Part shown: positions 9,637-19,455 of the stretch, in pieces | How positions within the stretch are numbered: position 1 is the first letter of the stretch | Layout of the letters: each line of letters opens with the position of its first letter | DNA from: Tilletia caries | Taxonomy: Eukaryota > Basidiomycota > Exobasidiomycetes > Tilletiales > Tilletiaceae | Direction of reading: 5' to 3' | Assembly: GCA_032718865.1 (NCBI GenBank) | Contig: JALUTQ010000035.1 | Span: 496,001 to 560,000, forward strand | DNA: 64,000 nucleotides | The notes under the pieces: model-generated | What the model saw: the letters and a program-made list of their open reading frames with translations, nothing else | What the model was told of the DNA's origin: nothing | Databases searched by the model: none | Position numbers and translations under genes: made by a program

Positions 9637-11991
9637 ATGTCGCAAGGTGGTACCAATCTCGATCGCGCTGTCCTAGCAGCCCAGGAGCTGGCCGACCAAG
9701 TGGCCGGCGACATTCGATCCCTCCAAGGTCAGGAACAGCTCGACACATACATGCTTCGCATGTCGGAAGGCGCGACACACGCAGAGGCTCTCATTGCTGC
9801 ACAACAGGCATCTCCGGATTTGGCAACTCGGACGGAATCTCACGGGCTGGGCGCTAACACTTCGGGCCCCTCAGTTAGGTTCGGCAGCTCCCCGGCCCCC
9901 TCGTCTGGAAGGTCTTCCTCAGGTGGAGCCGCGGCGCCTGTCATGTCCAAGACAGTGGCAGAAGGCTCCCTCTCTCGCTCTGGTGGTGTCGGTCGCGGGG
10001 TAAGTCTCTGCAGGTTCAGGTCTCTGGTTGTGGGAGGTGTTTGGCTCAGGTCTAGGACAGGTCTTGGTTCAGGTACATGCGCAGCATACTCACACATTAT
10101 GCTTGCTTTTCTCTACGTTGGTTCAGGTGACTGGCGAAGAAACGACTGGACGGGCCGAATCTTCTGCTACAGGCGCGCTGCGAAGCGCCCTCACAGCTCG
10201 CGCCAAAGAGAAGCGGCGGGCCCGGGAACGAGTTCCCACGGGCGAAAGCGAAGGTGCTGGTAGAGGTGAAGCACGGCAACGCACGGAAGGCACAGGAAAC
10301 GTGCGCGCCGAGTTGGAAGAGGAGGTGGAAGGTGAGGTTGGATACAAGCAGGTTTCCTCCTCTCGAGCTCGTCAACCAGCCGAAACCCGAGGCCAACCCC
10401 GGCAGGAGACTCCCACGCGCACCCCAAAGGATGCTCTTCTCATGCAGTTCGCTGAGTACTCTCCAAACAGCCGCCAACAACTCCTGGACGCCTTCGCTCG
10501 CCTCATCGTTTTCCGGCAACGTCAGATGATGCGCATCCATCACCTTCTCCACAAGGCTCTCGCATCCGCCAACAACCCCCCTTGGGGTTGGGTCGTGACT
10601 CTCCCCAGGCGTTCGACAGGTCCCCTTTCCAGGGTCAAGGTCCGGGTCCAAGCCCCAGCCCACACATGGGCCACGGACATCAACAGCAGCATTTTCACCT
10701 GGGGCAAGGTCAGGAAGGGTTTGACCCTCAAGGTACAAATGCTCCTTCTTTCGGCAACCCTCGGTTCAACGAATCGAGCCGAATCCCATCTGGTCTGGTT
10801 GGCTCGGGTCCTCATCAAGACTCGGTACACCCAGGTTATATTCGGGCCAAAACGGTCGGCGACCCCATTGCCACTTTCAATCCACAGGGCATACTGGGTA
10901 CCTTTCTCCAGCTCCCCGCAGCAGGCGTGCTCACGAAGATCGCGTCACTGCAATACGTGGCACTCTGGCATTTTACCAAGGAGGGGATGGCTGCTGGTCA
11001 CGAGAAGGCGGTCTCATATTCGGAGGCGGGTAGGAAGCTATTGGAGCAGCTGGGATCCTCAGATGCGGCGGTTCCCAAGGCGAAAATTCGAGACGAGTTC
11101 ATGTCTTTTGAGCTCTTCTACCGAGCCTCGGCCAATCAGCTAGAGATCACGCGATACCTCGCCGGGGCGGAGCATGACCCGGTCAAGAAGCATATTCTGC
11201 TGACGGAGGCGGATGCTTGGGAGAAGCAGTACAGCCTTGCTATCAAGGCTTCTTCGGACTGGCCGGTGGTCATTCACTACATCGCATCAGTTCGGGAAAC
11301 CTATTACAAGACTCCGGTGGGTCTGGGCCGGCTCAGCCCTTTCCTTTGGCAGCCGGCCATTTGGGACAACTCCGAGCGACTGCGTCGGGAAGGAAGGCTC
11401 CCTCGGGCGGACGAATACTCACCGGTGGCAGCCTACCTTCAGCAAGGAAGTACTCACGGACAAGCCGAGTCCGGTACTCAACGCCAATCACAGGGAGGCT
11501 CGCGGGGAGGTTCATCTCAGAAGGCGCGCGGTGGCGGACAGGGTGCTGGCTATGGAGGTTTCCAAGGTCAGGTTGGTGGTGGTGGACACAACACCGGTTG
11601 GGGTCCTCCCCGAGGAGGCGGAACTCAGCAGGCGCCCTTTCGATCAGGCCCCCAAGTTGATCACCGCACAACTCCGGGGGCACCGTGCACCATATGCGGT
11701 CGGACCCAAGCCCAACTCAATCACCCATTCAGCTCCTGCCGAGGCACGCCAGCAGGTCGGAAGGAGCCCCACGCGACCAGAACGGACCGAGGTCATCTCG
11801 TCCGGGTCAGTGATGGAGGATCAATTTGCATGCTCTGGAACAGGGGTATCTGCCCCCGAGCAGAAGCTGGTCAAGCGTGCTGGCAACACGAGTGCTCCCT
11901 CTGCGGAGACCAGGGCCATGGGGCACACCAATGCCCTCGTTATGGCCAAGGATCTGCGGCCGGAGCTGACGGCTCTGCCCCGTCCGCTTGA
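9637..11991 (+). pseudogene. DIRS-like Gag, intron-containing, one frameshift
   Basis: Structural protein of the retroelement. Exon 1 is 9637-9999. An intron (10000-10126, GTAAGT...TTCAG, phase 0) leads into a charged segment with the leucine-rich helix DAFARLIVFRQRQMMRIHHLL. At a C6 run (10576-10581) the frame changes; one more C would join it to the downstream frame, which runs to the stop at 11989-11991. The second part carries an all-helical capsid-like region (residues around FLQLPAAGVLTKIASLQYVA and EITRYLAGAEHDPVKKHILL), then a glycine-rich linker. It ends in two cysteine-rich zinc segments (CTICGRTQAQLNHPFSSC and C-x7-C-x8-C-x3-C-x2-C), as in nucleic-acid-binding Gag tails. Its end overlaps the RT frame by 50 nt. 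Confidence 0.7.
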
Positions 11992-13567
11992 TGCGGATGG
12001 GCTGCAGAGTGCTCTCGAGGAGCTTGGGCTGATGGACGCCTACGGAGAGATAGTGCTAGGCGTCCGGGATGGGTTCGATTTCGGTATTCCGGTGATCCGG
12101 GAAACGAAAACCCCTCCCAACCACAAGTCGGCGGTGGTCCACAAGGAGGTACTGAAGGGGATCGCAAAGGCAGAGGTGGAGAAAGGTCGGTGGATTGGTC
12201 CTTTCTCGCAGCAGGAGGTGGAGAACTTGATCGGTCCTTTCCAATCATCCCCAATGGGGGTCATCCCGAAGGCGAACGGCAAGTTTAGGCCGGTACAAGA
12301 CTTCTCTTTCCCCAGGAACGACTCTTACGCAAGCATCAACAAGTTCATCGAGTCTGACGAATTCATTACCGGTTGGGACGGGGTCAACGACGCATTCAAG
12401 GCCATCAACGACCTTCCCAACAACATACAAGGGGCTACTATGGACGCACAGGAGGCGTTCCGTGCTTGCCCGGCCAGGATCTCACAGCTCCCGGGCATGG
12501 TGGTCATGCTAGAGGAGGGGGAGTTCTACATGGACTTCTTCCTCGGCTTTGGTCTCTCGTCGGCGACAGGCGTCTGGGGGAAGGTGGGAGACTGCACGAA
12601 GGCCATCATCGAGGGCAGGTTGGTGGGGAGGGTGAAGGTGCTGAAGTGGGTGGATGATTTCCTCATCCTTCGGCTCGATCCGTCGGTCACGGTTGAGGAT
12701 GTTATGCGGGTTACGAAGGACATCAACTTCCCCTGGAACCCAGCCAAAACAATCGACTTCTCAGACTCACCAAGGTACATTGGCTGGGTGTTCGACATTG
12801 CTCGGCGGAAGGTCATCTTGCCACGAGACAAGGCCGACAAGTACAAGGATAGGGCACTGCCTTTCACGGAAGGCGGGAAGCAGTCCTTAAAGGACACCAT
12901 GAAGCTGCTCGGGTCGCTGCAACACGTCGCCTACGTCTCGAGAGACCTTCGTCCGTGGTTGTCGGAACTCTCGGGGTTCGTTGCTGGTTGGGAGCAGAAC
13001 AACCCGTTCCAGATGCGGCACGTGAAGCCGGAGGTACAGAGGGAGGCGGCTAAGTGGGTAGCGGAGCTTTCGCTGGTGCCCTTCGTCCGGTCATTCGCTC
13101 GGCCGACTAAGGTCTTCGAGCAGAAGGTGTGGGTAGACGCCTCCTCTGAATGGAGAATCGGTGTGATCGTGGGTGATGCATGGTCTGCTTGGAGCTGGAC
13201 CCCTGGTTGGGACGCAGACGGGCGCAACATCGGTTGGGCTGAGGCAGTTGCATTGGAGCTCGGCCTGCGCGCAGCTCTCGCCTTGGGGGCGCGGGATTCT
13301 TTGGTAAAATTCTTTTCGGACAACCAAGGGGTCCTGTTCGGCTATAAGCTCGGTCGGTCAGGAGGGAAGCAGGTCAACTCGGTACTGAAGCGGGTGGTGG
13401 ATCTGGAGAGGGACGAGAAGGTGAGGTTGGACATTCAGTACGTGGAGTCGGCCAACAACCCGGCCGACGGTCCGTCGAGAGGCGTGTTCCCGTCCGGGCC
13501 ACGTCTACCAGAATTCAAGATCCCCCCGCTCATCAGCCAGTATGTCAAAGCGGTACGGATCGCTTGA
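11942..13567 (+). CDS. DIRS-like reverse transcriptase / RNase H
   Basis: Polymerase of the retroelement, 541 aa from the ATG at 11942; the frame is open further upstream inside gag but without similarity. RT fingers and palm motifs are present: GPFQSSPMGVIPKANGKFRPV, ATMDAQEAFRACP and LSSATGVWGKV. The catalytic box reads KWVDDFLIL in place of YxDD, a form seen in DIRS-group enzymes. RNase H follows with its acidic residues in VWVDASSEWRIG, WAEAVALELGL and FFSDNQGVL, ending in VESANNPADGPSRG. No protease or DDE integrase is present. The frame has no stop or shift, so this part looks functional. The start is about 50 nt before the gag stop, and the stop overlaps the recombinase start by 26 nt, suggesting reinitiation or frameshifting for expression. 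Confidence 0.85.
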   Translation: MAKDLRPELTALPRPLDADGLQSALEELGLMDAYGEIVLGVRDGFDFGIPVIRETKTPPNHKSAVVHKEVLKGIAKAEVEKGRWIGPFSQQEVENLIGPFQSSPMGVIPKANGKFRPVQDFSFPRNDSYASINKFIESDEFITGWDGVNDAFKAINDLPNNIQGATMDAQEAFRACPARISQLPGMVVMLEEGEFYMDFFLGFGLSSATGVWGKVGDCTKAIIEGRLVGRVKVLKWVDDFLILRLDPSVTVEDVMRVTKDINFPWNPAKTIDFSDSPRYIGWVFDIARRKVILPRDKADKYKDRALPFTEGGKQSLKDTMKLLGSLQHVAYVSRDLRPWLSELSGFVAGWEQNNPFQMRHVKPEVQREAAKWVAELSLVPFVRSFARPTKVFEQKVWVDASSEWRIGVIVGDAWSAWSWTPGWDADGRNIGWAEAVALELGLRAALALGARDSLVKFFSDNQGVLFGYKLGRSGGKQVNSVLKRVVDLERDEKVRLDIQYVESANNPADGPSRGVFPSGPRLPEFKIPPLISQYVKAVRIA

Positions 13568-14499
13568 CTGGCTGATGAAGGAGCACAGGAGGACGAACAA
13601 GCACACGAAGGTCACGGAGAAGGCGAGCTTCGGGGGGAGCTCTGATGTCGATTTCGCGATCCCGTCTGCATTTCCACCTCCGCCCGGGTCAGGTGTCTTC
13701 AAGGAGGATGAAGAGCACCTGCGCAAGACCCTCTTCCCGAAGGTTCCGCTGTCCGATCGCCTTCTAAAATGGCGTCCAGGTTTCGACATCGCAAACTCCC
13801 TTACTCTCTCTTCCGGCAAATCAATTCCCGACTCCTCTCATATCAATCTGGCGGTCAGTAGGGCGCTTGGCGCGGCGTTGGAGCCTTCAACGCGCGAAAA
13901 CTACGGGTCGGGTATCGGAATCTTCATCGCCTTCTGCTTCGACCTCGGTCTATCGGTCAGAGATATCTTCCCAATTTCGGAGGGCCTCCTACTCGCGTTC
14001 GTCGGCACCAGGGCAGGCTCCAAGTCTGCGAAAACGGTTTCGAATTACCTCTCGGCATTGGCGGCTTGGCACGAGTCGTGGGGGATACAATGGGTCAAGT
14101 CTCCCCTGGTTGGTCGGGCACTCAGAGGTGTTGCGAAGCTCGCTCCCGACAAACTTCCCCTTCGTCCGCCGGTCCAAATTCAAGATCTCCTTGCAGCTCG
14201 ATCCTTTCTCAACCCGACTACAGATCCTCTCCATGCGGCTACGTGGGCTTGCGCTTTGATGTCCTTCTGGTCGGCTTGTCGCCTCGGCGAAACGACTTGT
14301 CCCTCAACAAATTTCTTCAATCCGGCTCGGCACGTATCGAGGTCAGGTGTTGGTCCCTTCAGGTCCCTCTCGGAAGGTGCGGAGGCGGTGGGGATCCATC
14401 TACCATGGACCAAGACAACGCTGACGACTGGAATGACCAAGATTCTCTCAACACAACAAGGCCTCCTCGACCCAATCCAAGCTCTCCGGTGGCACCTTG

Positions 14500-14507
14500 C
14501 CTTCAAC
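14500..14507 (+). repeat. Target-site duplication, left copy (CCTTCAAC)
   Basis: CCTTCAAC immediately precedes the left end of the 4.94-kb unit and is repeated exactly after its right end. Both copies lie in the recombinase reading frame. Confidence 0.9.
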
Positions 14508-15294
14508 TAAGGTTGTCCCCGGAGTTGACGCGGAGCTGGGGTTTTGCGGACTCCGCACTCCTCCGACGGAGGGCTCCGCCGGAGGCGGAGCGCGGAGCTC
14601 ACTTTTGACAAATTTTTGATCTTAAAAAAGCACGGAGTCCGCTTGGAGGACTCCGCCGGAATTTGTGCGGAGGCGGAGCCCAATCCTGGGCCCACTTGCC
14701 AAATGTGCGGAGCGCGGAGTCGTCAAAATTGTGTGAAAATTCCGGCGGAATTTCCGCGGAATTCCGACGGAGCTGGGAGGTCACGTGATAGTTGAAAATA
14801 AGGGTCACGTGACCTCATTTTGGGTGCGCTCCGCCGGAATTCCGCAAAATTTCCGCGGAAAGTGCGGAATTCCGAGAAAATAGGCATCCTCGAGACACCC
14901 GCAGGGAATAAAACAGGCATCATCATCCGTTGAGAACTTCAAAATAGCACTAGAGTCAATACCGCAACAATGTCGGATGGTGAATGTATAGCTCTGAGTG
15001 TATTAGAGTCATTCTGAGAGCAACTTATACCACCACTGCGCTCCGACGGAATTCCGCGGAATTCCGAGCTCCGCATACACGGAGCACGGAGGAGCATTAC
15101 GAAAACGCACAGAAAAACGCGGAGCGCGGAGCTGGGATTTCAACTTTTTGTATAATTCCGTCGGAACGCGGAGCTGGTTTTTTTCCGCTCTGTCTTAGTC
15201 TGCGGAGGCGGAGCTCGCCTCAGAAAGTCAAAATTCCGGCGGAATTTGGAAGTGCGGAGGCGGAGCCCTCCGCGTTACTCCGGGGACAACCTTA
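14508..15294 (+). repeat. Left 787-bp flanking repeat with its own inverted termini
   Basis: The ends share 18 bp, TAAGGTTGTCCCCGGAGT, in inverted orientation, then continue imperfectly with ACGCGGAG. The inside is packed with short palindromes of the ATTCCGCGGAATTCC type and with GGAGGCGGAGC or its complement. There is no open frame of note. It resembles a MITE or foldback element rather than a promoter-bearing LTR, but the same sequence occurs in direct orientation at the far end of the unit. Confidence 0.85.
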
Positions 15295-15664
15295 GCTGGA
15301 GTGTCGCCAGGCGAAGATCAACGATCAGGTACGTCTTGCTTTCAGTCGTTGCTCGAACAAGCACACAACCATGAGACGTTCATCAGGCATCAGCTGACCA
15401 CAAATCCACACCCTACATCCCTCTCCCACTTCAGCACCCTAGGAACTCCACCGCCCACCACTTCAGCTCATATCCATACCATCATCGTCATCCTCGTCTT
15501 CATCATCGACCTCGACTTCATCGCTGTCCTCTTCAGCTCCTCCTCCACCCAGCTCATCTTCTCCGCCACCTCCAGTCCCGCTGTTTGCTTCTCCGAGAAG
15601 CACCAAGTCGGCAATGGGCGAACCCCAACTCCCTGCGCTCTCCGCCACCGCTCCCCGCTCTGGT

Positions 15665-17838
15665 TTAAACGGAGGTGAGTTTTTCCTTCACGTCCAGAAC
15701 AAGATGCGGATACCGTTCGGCAAAGGTGGAGCTGACGGCGATTCGCGGTACCTCCGCTGGCAGTGGGTCTTGATGCAAAGTCAGGTGAGTAGCCTCTAAG
15801 ACTCTACACTTGATGTTCGAAGCTGGAGCACGACGCGCGAGTTTGTGCTGAAGGTCCTTGTTTTCTTTTTGACCACCATTCGGGGATGATAGGCCGAAGC
15901 GTCTTGGTTCGTTTTCCCGGCGCAATGTCGTCCAAGCCAAGATCGTCATCGCTGACATCGTCCAGACCCTCCTCCATCCCAGACTCGTCCGCCTCAATGC
16001 ATGGAAGGACAACCATATCGGCCATCGCACCGCTGATCCTATCTGAGCCGCCCCTAGCAACCTTGTGGCGGGATTCTCGTCGCGCTTTGCGACGTTTGGT
16101 CCGGCGGTCGGTTTGGTCCTTCGCGTCCTTCTTCTCCTTCATGGCGGCAGCCCCCACCTCTCGCTTCTGTCGACAGGTGCGTTTCAACCATTCTAGCGAT
16201 CGATGACACGCGGCATAGATATACTTTTTGCGTGCGAACATTCTCTTCATCAGGCAAGTCGAACTCGTCTGCCTTCTCCATGATAGTCCGCGTATGCTTG
16301 GACAGGATGGCTTTAAACTGACGATCGTCAAGTCTCCCTTCCATCCAGTCCAACCGATCCATCGGCTCTCCGACCAGCTCACCCTCTTCTGCGGCTGCGA
16401 CTGCAGCGTTGGCGATGGGGATATGCCGCGGCCAGTCTGGTGAGTCTCTCGAAACGGTTGGATGGTGGGGCCATCCCTCGTTGCTATCGATGCCGAATCC
16501 AGCACGCAGTAGCTCAAGGAAAGCGTCCTGGATTTTGGCATCGGGCCGACCAGGCTTCGTCCGGGCGCGCTTGGGAGGCGGCTCTGCCGTAGAGTCCGAT
16601 TCGTTGCGACGGCGAGACCTCTGCGGCGAGGGGTGTTCGGAGTGCTGACCATCTTGTTCATCCACCTTTCTCTCCAGAATCACAACCCGCGCCTGCAGCC
16701 TCTGCAGCTCTGACAGTTGAGCGCGCATATCACGGACACCTTGCTCCAGGAGCTCTTGGTGCCTCTGGTGAGTCCTCAATGACCGCACCATCGTCTTCAT
16801 CTCGTCGAGTTGAATGCTGTTAAAGACGATGACCACCTTGTCCCCTTCAGAACGACTGGGATCCACATCCAGGATGTCCACCAGCTGGTGAGCGTCGCTG
16901 AAAGAGTTGGCAGCTGCATGATACGATTCGAGCCTTTGATCGATGTGCTGATCCCATTCTTTTGCAACCTTCTTCTCGTGATCTTCCAGCCTCTTGAGGA
17001 CATTCTCCATCAAGGCGTCCTCGAGCTGTTTTTTTTGCGTCGCTGAGCCCTCGTGGAGACGACCACTTGCTCCTGCACCTGCCCCTCCACTAGCACGCGC
17101 GATAGCGGCCGAGACAGTGGATCGAGCGGCGGTGGCTGCGGTTGCGCGTGCTGCAGTGATGGTAGCAGGAGGGGCCGCAGCAGACCCAGCAGCAGCTGCA
17201 GTAGCAGACCCACGACCGGCGGCAGCGGCCGCAGCAGCAGAAGCAGCAGCAGTAGTGCCACGAGCAGCGGCAGCGGCTGCAGCAGCAGAAGGAGCACCAC
17301 GGGTGGCGGCGGCAGCAGCAGCAGCAGCTGCGCGTGCGGCGGCGAGAGCAGGAGCAGGAGCACGAGCACGAGCGAGGGCGGCGGTGGTAGCAGGAGTGCG
17401 AGCGGCAGCGGCAGGAGCAGCGGCAGCGGTAGCAGGAGCAGCGGCAGCGGTGGCAGCGGTGGCAGTGGCGGCGGTGGCAGTGGCGGCGGTGGCAGTGGCA
17501 GGAGCGACAGCGGCGGCAGGAGCAGCAGCAGCTCCATGAGCCCGAGCGACAGCGGCAGAGGCGGCAGCACCTCGAGCACGAGGGACAGCAGCGGTAGGAG
17601 CGCGAGCAGTGGCGGCGGCAGCGGCAGGAGCAGCAGCGGCGGGAGCGCGAGCGGTGGCGGCGGCAGGAGCAGCAGCGACGACAGGAGCAGCAGCGACGAC
17701 AGGAGCAGCAGCACCTCCAGTGGCTATAGCAGCAGACACGGCAGCAGCTGCGCTCGACGCGACTGCGCTCGTTCCGGCATCGGCGGTAGCCTGGCCGACA
17801 CGCGCACCGATCCTTCGTGCGCGGACAGGTTGACTCAT
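15665..17838 (-). pseudogene. Cargo gene: Ala-rich, coiled-coil, nuclear-type protein, two frameshifts
   Basis: The frame starts with ATG at 17838. Residues about 20-260 are almost only Ala with Pro, Thr and Arg. A coiled coil follows (ENVLKRLEDHEKKVAKEWDQ, then RLQARVVILERKVDEQ), then a basic RSRRR/KRARTKPGR stretch that could be a nuclear signal. A tryptophan-containing region (SPDWPRHIPIANAAVA) leads into a very basic stretch (TDRRTKRRKARRESRHK), an acidic stretch and IPEWWSK. The arrangement recalls a large family of uncharacterised basidiomycete proteins that multiply with transposons; this is from memory. Two frame changes occur, both at CAAAAAG on the minus strand (plus T5 runs at 16225-16229 and 15866-15870). 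Dropping one A at each gives one frame to the stop at 15665. A rival plus-strand frame exists at 15600-15790. Confidence 0.5.
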
Positions 17839-18657
17839 TTGCGGTTGTGTGCATTAGCGACCGCAGTCGGATGAGGATAGTGGTGAGTGAGTGCTGAGGA
17901 GACTTACGGAGTCGAGCGAGCCTTTGTTACGATCCGATTCACTCGAGCTGGAGGAGGACCGAAGGGGAGAAGCCTCGTAGGTCGCGTTGGGAGAGTGGAG
18001 AGAAGAGAGAGAGAAGGAAGAGGAAGGAAGTTAGGTATGAGAGTGTGAAGGTCGAGTACCGAAGTGAGTACCGAAGTTGAGTTGAAGGTTGAGGTTGAAG
18101 GTCGGTCTCGAGGTGAGTACCGAAGTGAGTACCGAGGTCGGAAGCAACGACTGTGGTAGGAAGGAGGAGCTCGAGAGGGATCAGGTATGAAAACCCAAAG
18201 AGAGGAGCTGAGAAGAGTGTGGAAACTCAAGGGGGGGTGTAACATATGATTGTCGCTTGAAGAGAGAAGAGTAGGTACAAGTGGGAAAGAGGGCTGCTTA
18301 TATACCTTTGAGGGTCAAGTTAGCGACGAAGGGGAGCGAAGGAGAAAGATAGCGAGGAAGGGAAGCGAGGAGGGAGAAGTGAGGCAGGAGAGGAGAGGAA
18401 GCCGAGAGGGGAAGGAGGATCGAGGCGGGAGAGGAGAGAAAGCCGAGAAAAGAAAGAAGTCGTACGATGTCGAAGGTTTGAGAAGCGAGCCAAGACTTGC
18501 TGAGAGGACTCGGGGATCGGTGTGGCGTTGATGGTGTGATGTGGCGCGGAAGTGGAGTGCCGAAGGAGATGTGTCATGTGGAGCGGAAGTGGAGTGCCGA
18601 AGGAGATGTGTCATGTGGAGCGGAAGTGTGGAGCCGGAGTGGGAGTGGAGGCGGAAC
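17839..18657. other. Upstream region of the cargo gene, purine-rich, with tandem repeats
   Basis: GA-rich on the plus strand, so CT-rich as a leader for the minus-strand cargo gene. The motif GAGTACCGAAGT is repeated at about 18050-18150. A 37-bp unit is duplicated exactly in tandem at 18552-18625 (core GCCGAAGGAGATGTGTCATG). The last 30 nt before the right repeat are nearly all purine, which a reader could take for the polypurine tract of an LTR element. Confidence 0.5.
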
Positions 18658-19447
18658 TAAGGTTGTCCCCGGAGTTGACGCGGAGCTGGGGTTTTGCGGA
18701 CTCCGCACTCCTCCGACGGAGGGCTCCGCCGGAGGCGGAGCGCGGAGCTCACTTTTGAGAAACTTTTGATCTTAAAAAAGCACGGAGTCCGCTTGGAAGA
18801 CTCCGCCGGAATTTGTGCGGAGGCGGAGCCCAATCCTGAGCCCACTTGCCAAAAGTGCGGAGCGCGGAGTCGTCAAAATTGTGTAAAAATTCCGGCGGAA
18901 TTTCCGCGGAATTCCGACGGAGCTATGAGGTCACGTGATAGTTGAAAATAAGGGTCACGTGACCTCATTTTGGGTGCGCTCCGCCGGAATTCCGCAAAAT
19001 TTCCGCGGAAAGTGCGGAATTTCGAGAAAATAGGCATCCTCGAGACACCCGCAGGGGATAAAACAGGCACCATCATCCGTTGAGAGCTTCAAAATAGCAC
19101 TGGAGTCAATACCGCAACAATGTCGGATGGTGAATGTATAGCTCTGAGTGTATTAGAGTCATTCTGAGAGCAACTTATACCACCACTGCGCTCCGACGGA
19201 ATTCCGCGGAATTCCGAGCTCCGCATACACGGAGCACGGAGGAGCATTACGAAAAACGCACAAAAAAAAAACGCGGAGCGCGGAGCTGGGATTTCAACTT
19301 TTGTATAATTCCGTCGGAACGCGGAGCTGGTTTTTTTCCGCTCTGTCTTAGTCTGCGGAGGCGGAGCTCGCCTCAGAAAGTCAAAATTCCGGCGGAATTT
19401 GGAAGTGCGGAGGCGGAGCCCTCCGCGTTACTCCGGGGACAACCTTA
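18658..19447 (+). repeat. Right 790-bp flanking repeat with its own inverted termini
   Basis: A direct copy of 14508-15294. By eye the two differ at roughly 15 to 20 positions (about 98% identity), mostly G/A or C/T transitions and lengths of A or T runs. Examples are GGCATCAT against GGCACCAT and the longer A10 run near 19262. The similarity means the copies arose together or recently. Confidence 0.85.
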
Positions 19448-19455
19448 CCTTCAAC
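19448..19455 (+). repeat. Target-site duplication, right copy (CCTTCAAC)
   Basis: Exact repeat of 14500-14507; the recombinase frame resumes directly after it at 19456. Confidence 0.9.

Larger units (their letters stand above)
14508..19447. mobile_element. 4.94-kb composite unit: direct repeats around a cargo gene
   Basis: The unit starts TAAGGTTGTCCCC and ends GGGGACAACCTTA and is flanked by the perfect 8-bp duplication CCTTCAAC. Its two ends are direct repeats (14508-15294 and 18658-19447), each of which itself begins and ends with the same inverted termini. The inner flanks (GCTGGAGT after the left copy, GGCGGAAC before the right copy) show no duplication. The sequence therefore says the whole unit inserted as one piece. 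The interior carries one gene-like region on the minus strand and no recognisable transposase, RT or integrase. Two readings fit: a composite of two small inverted-repeat elements that moved together with the DNA between them, or a non-autonomous LTR-like element with unusual ends. Confidence 0.8.

Noticed and set aside
15295..15320. Possible tRNA primer-binding site (TGGAGTGTCGCC) two bases after the left repeat
   Set aside because: It starts with TGG but does not match the 3' end of any tRNA I can recall; insufficient to call an LTR retrotransposon.
15600..15790. Plus-strand Ser/Pro-rich frame ending FFLHVQNKMRIPFGKGG...QSQ before a GTGAGT donor
   Set aside because: It looks coding, but no downstream acceptor continues it, and it overlaps the end of the minus-strand cargo gene, which has the longer consistent structure. 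Kept only as an alternative.
17053..17874. Plus-strand frame of nearly pure Ser/Gly with Arg and Thr
   Set aside because: It is the antisense of the Ala-rich tract of the cargo gene; GCN repeats read as CNG/NGC codons on the other strand. No start context or splice structure.
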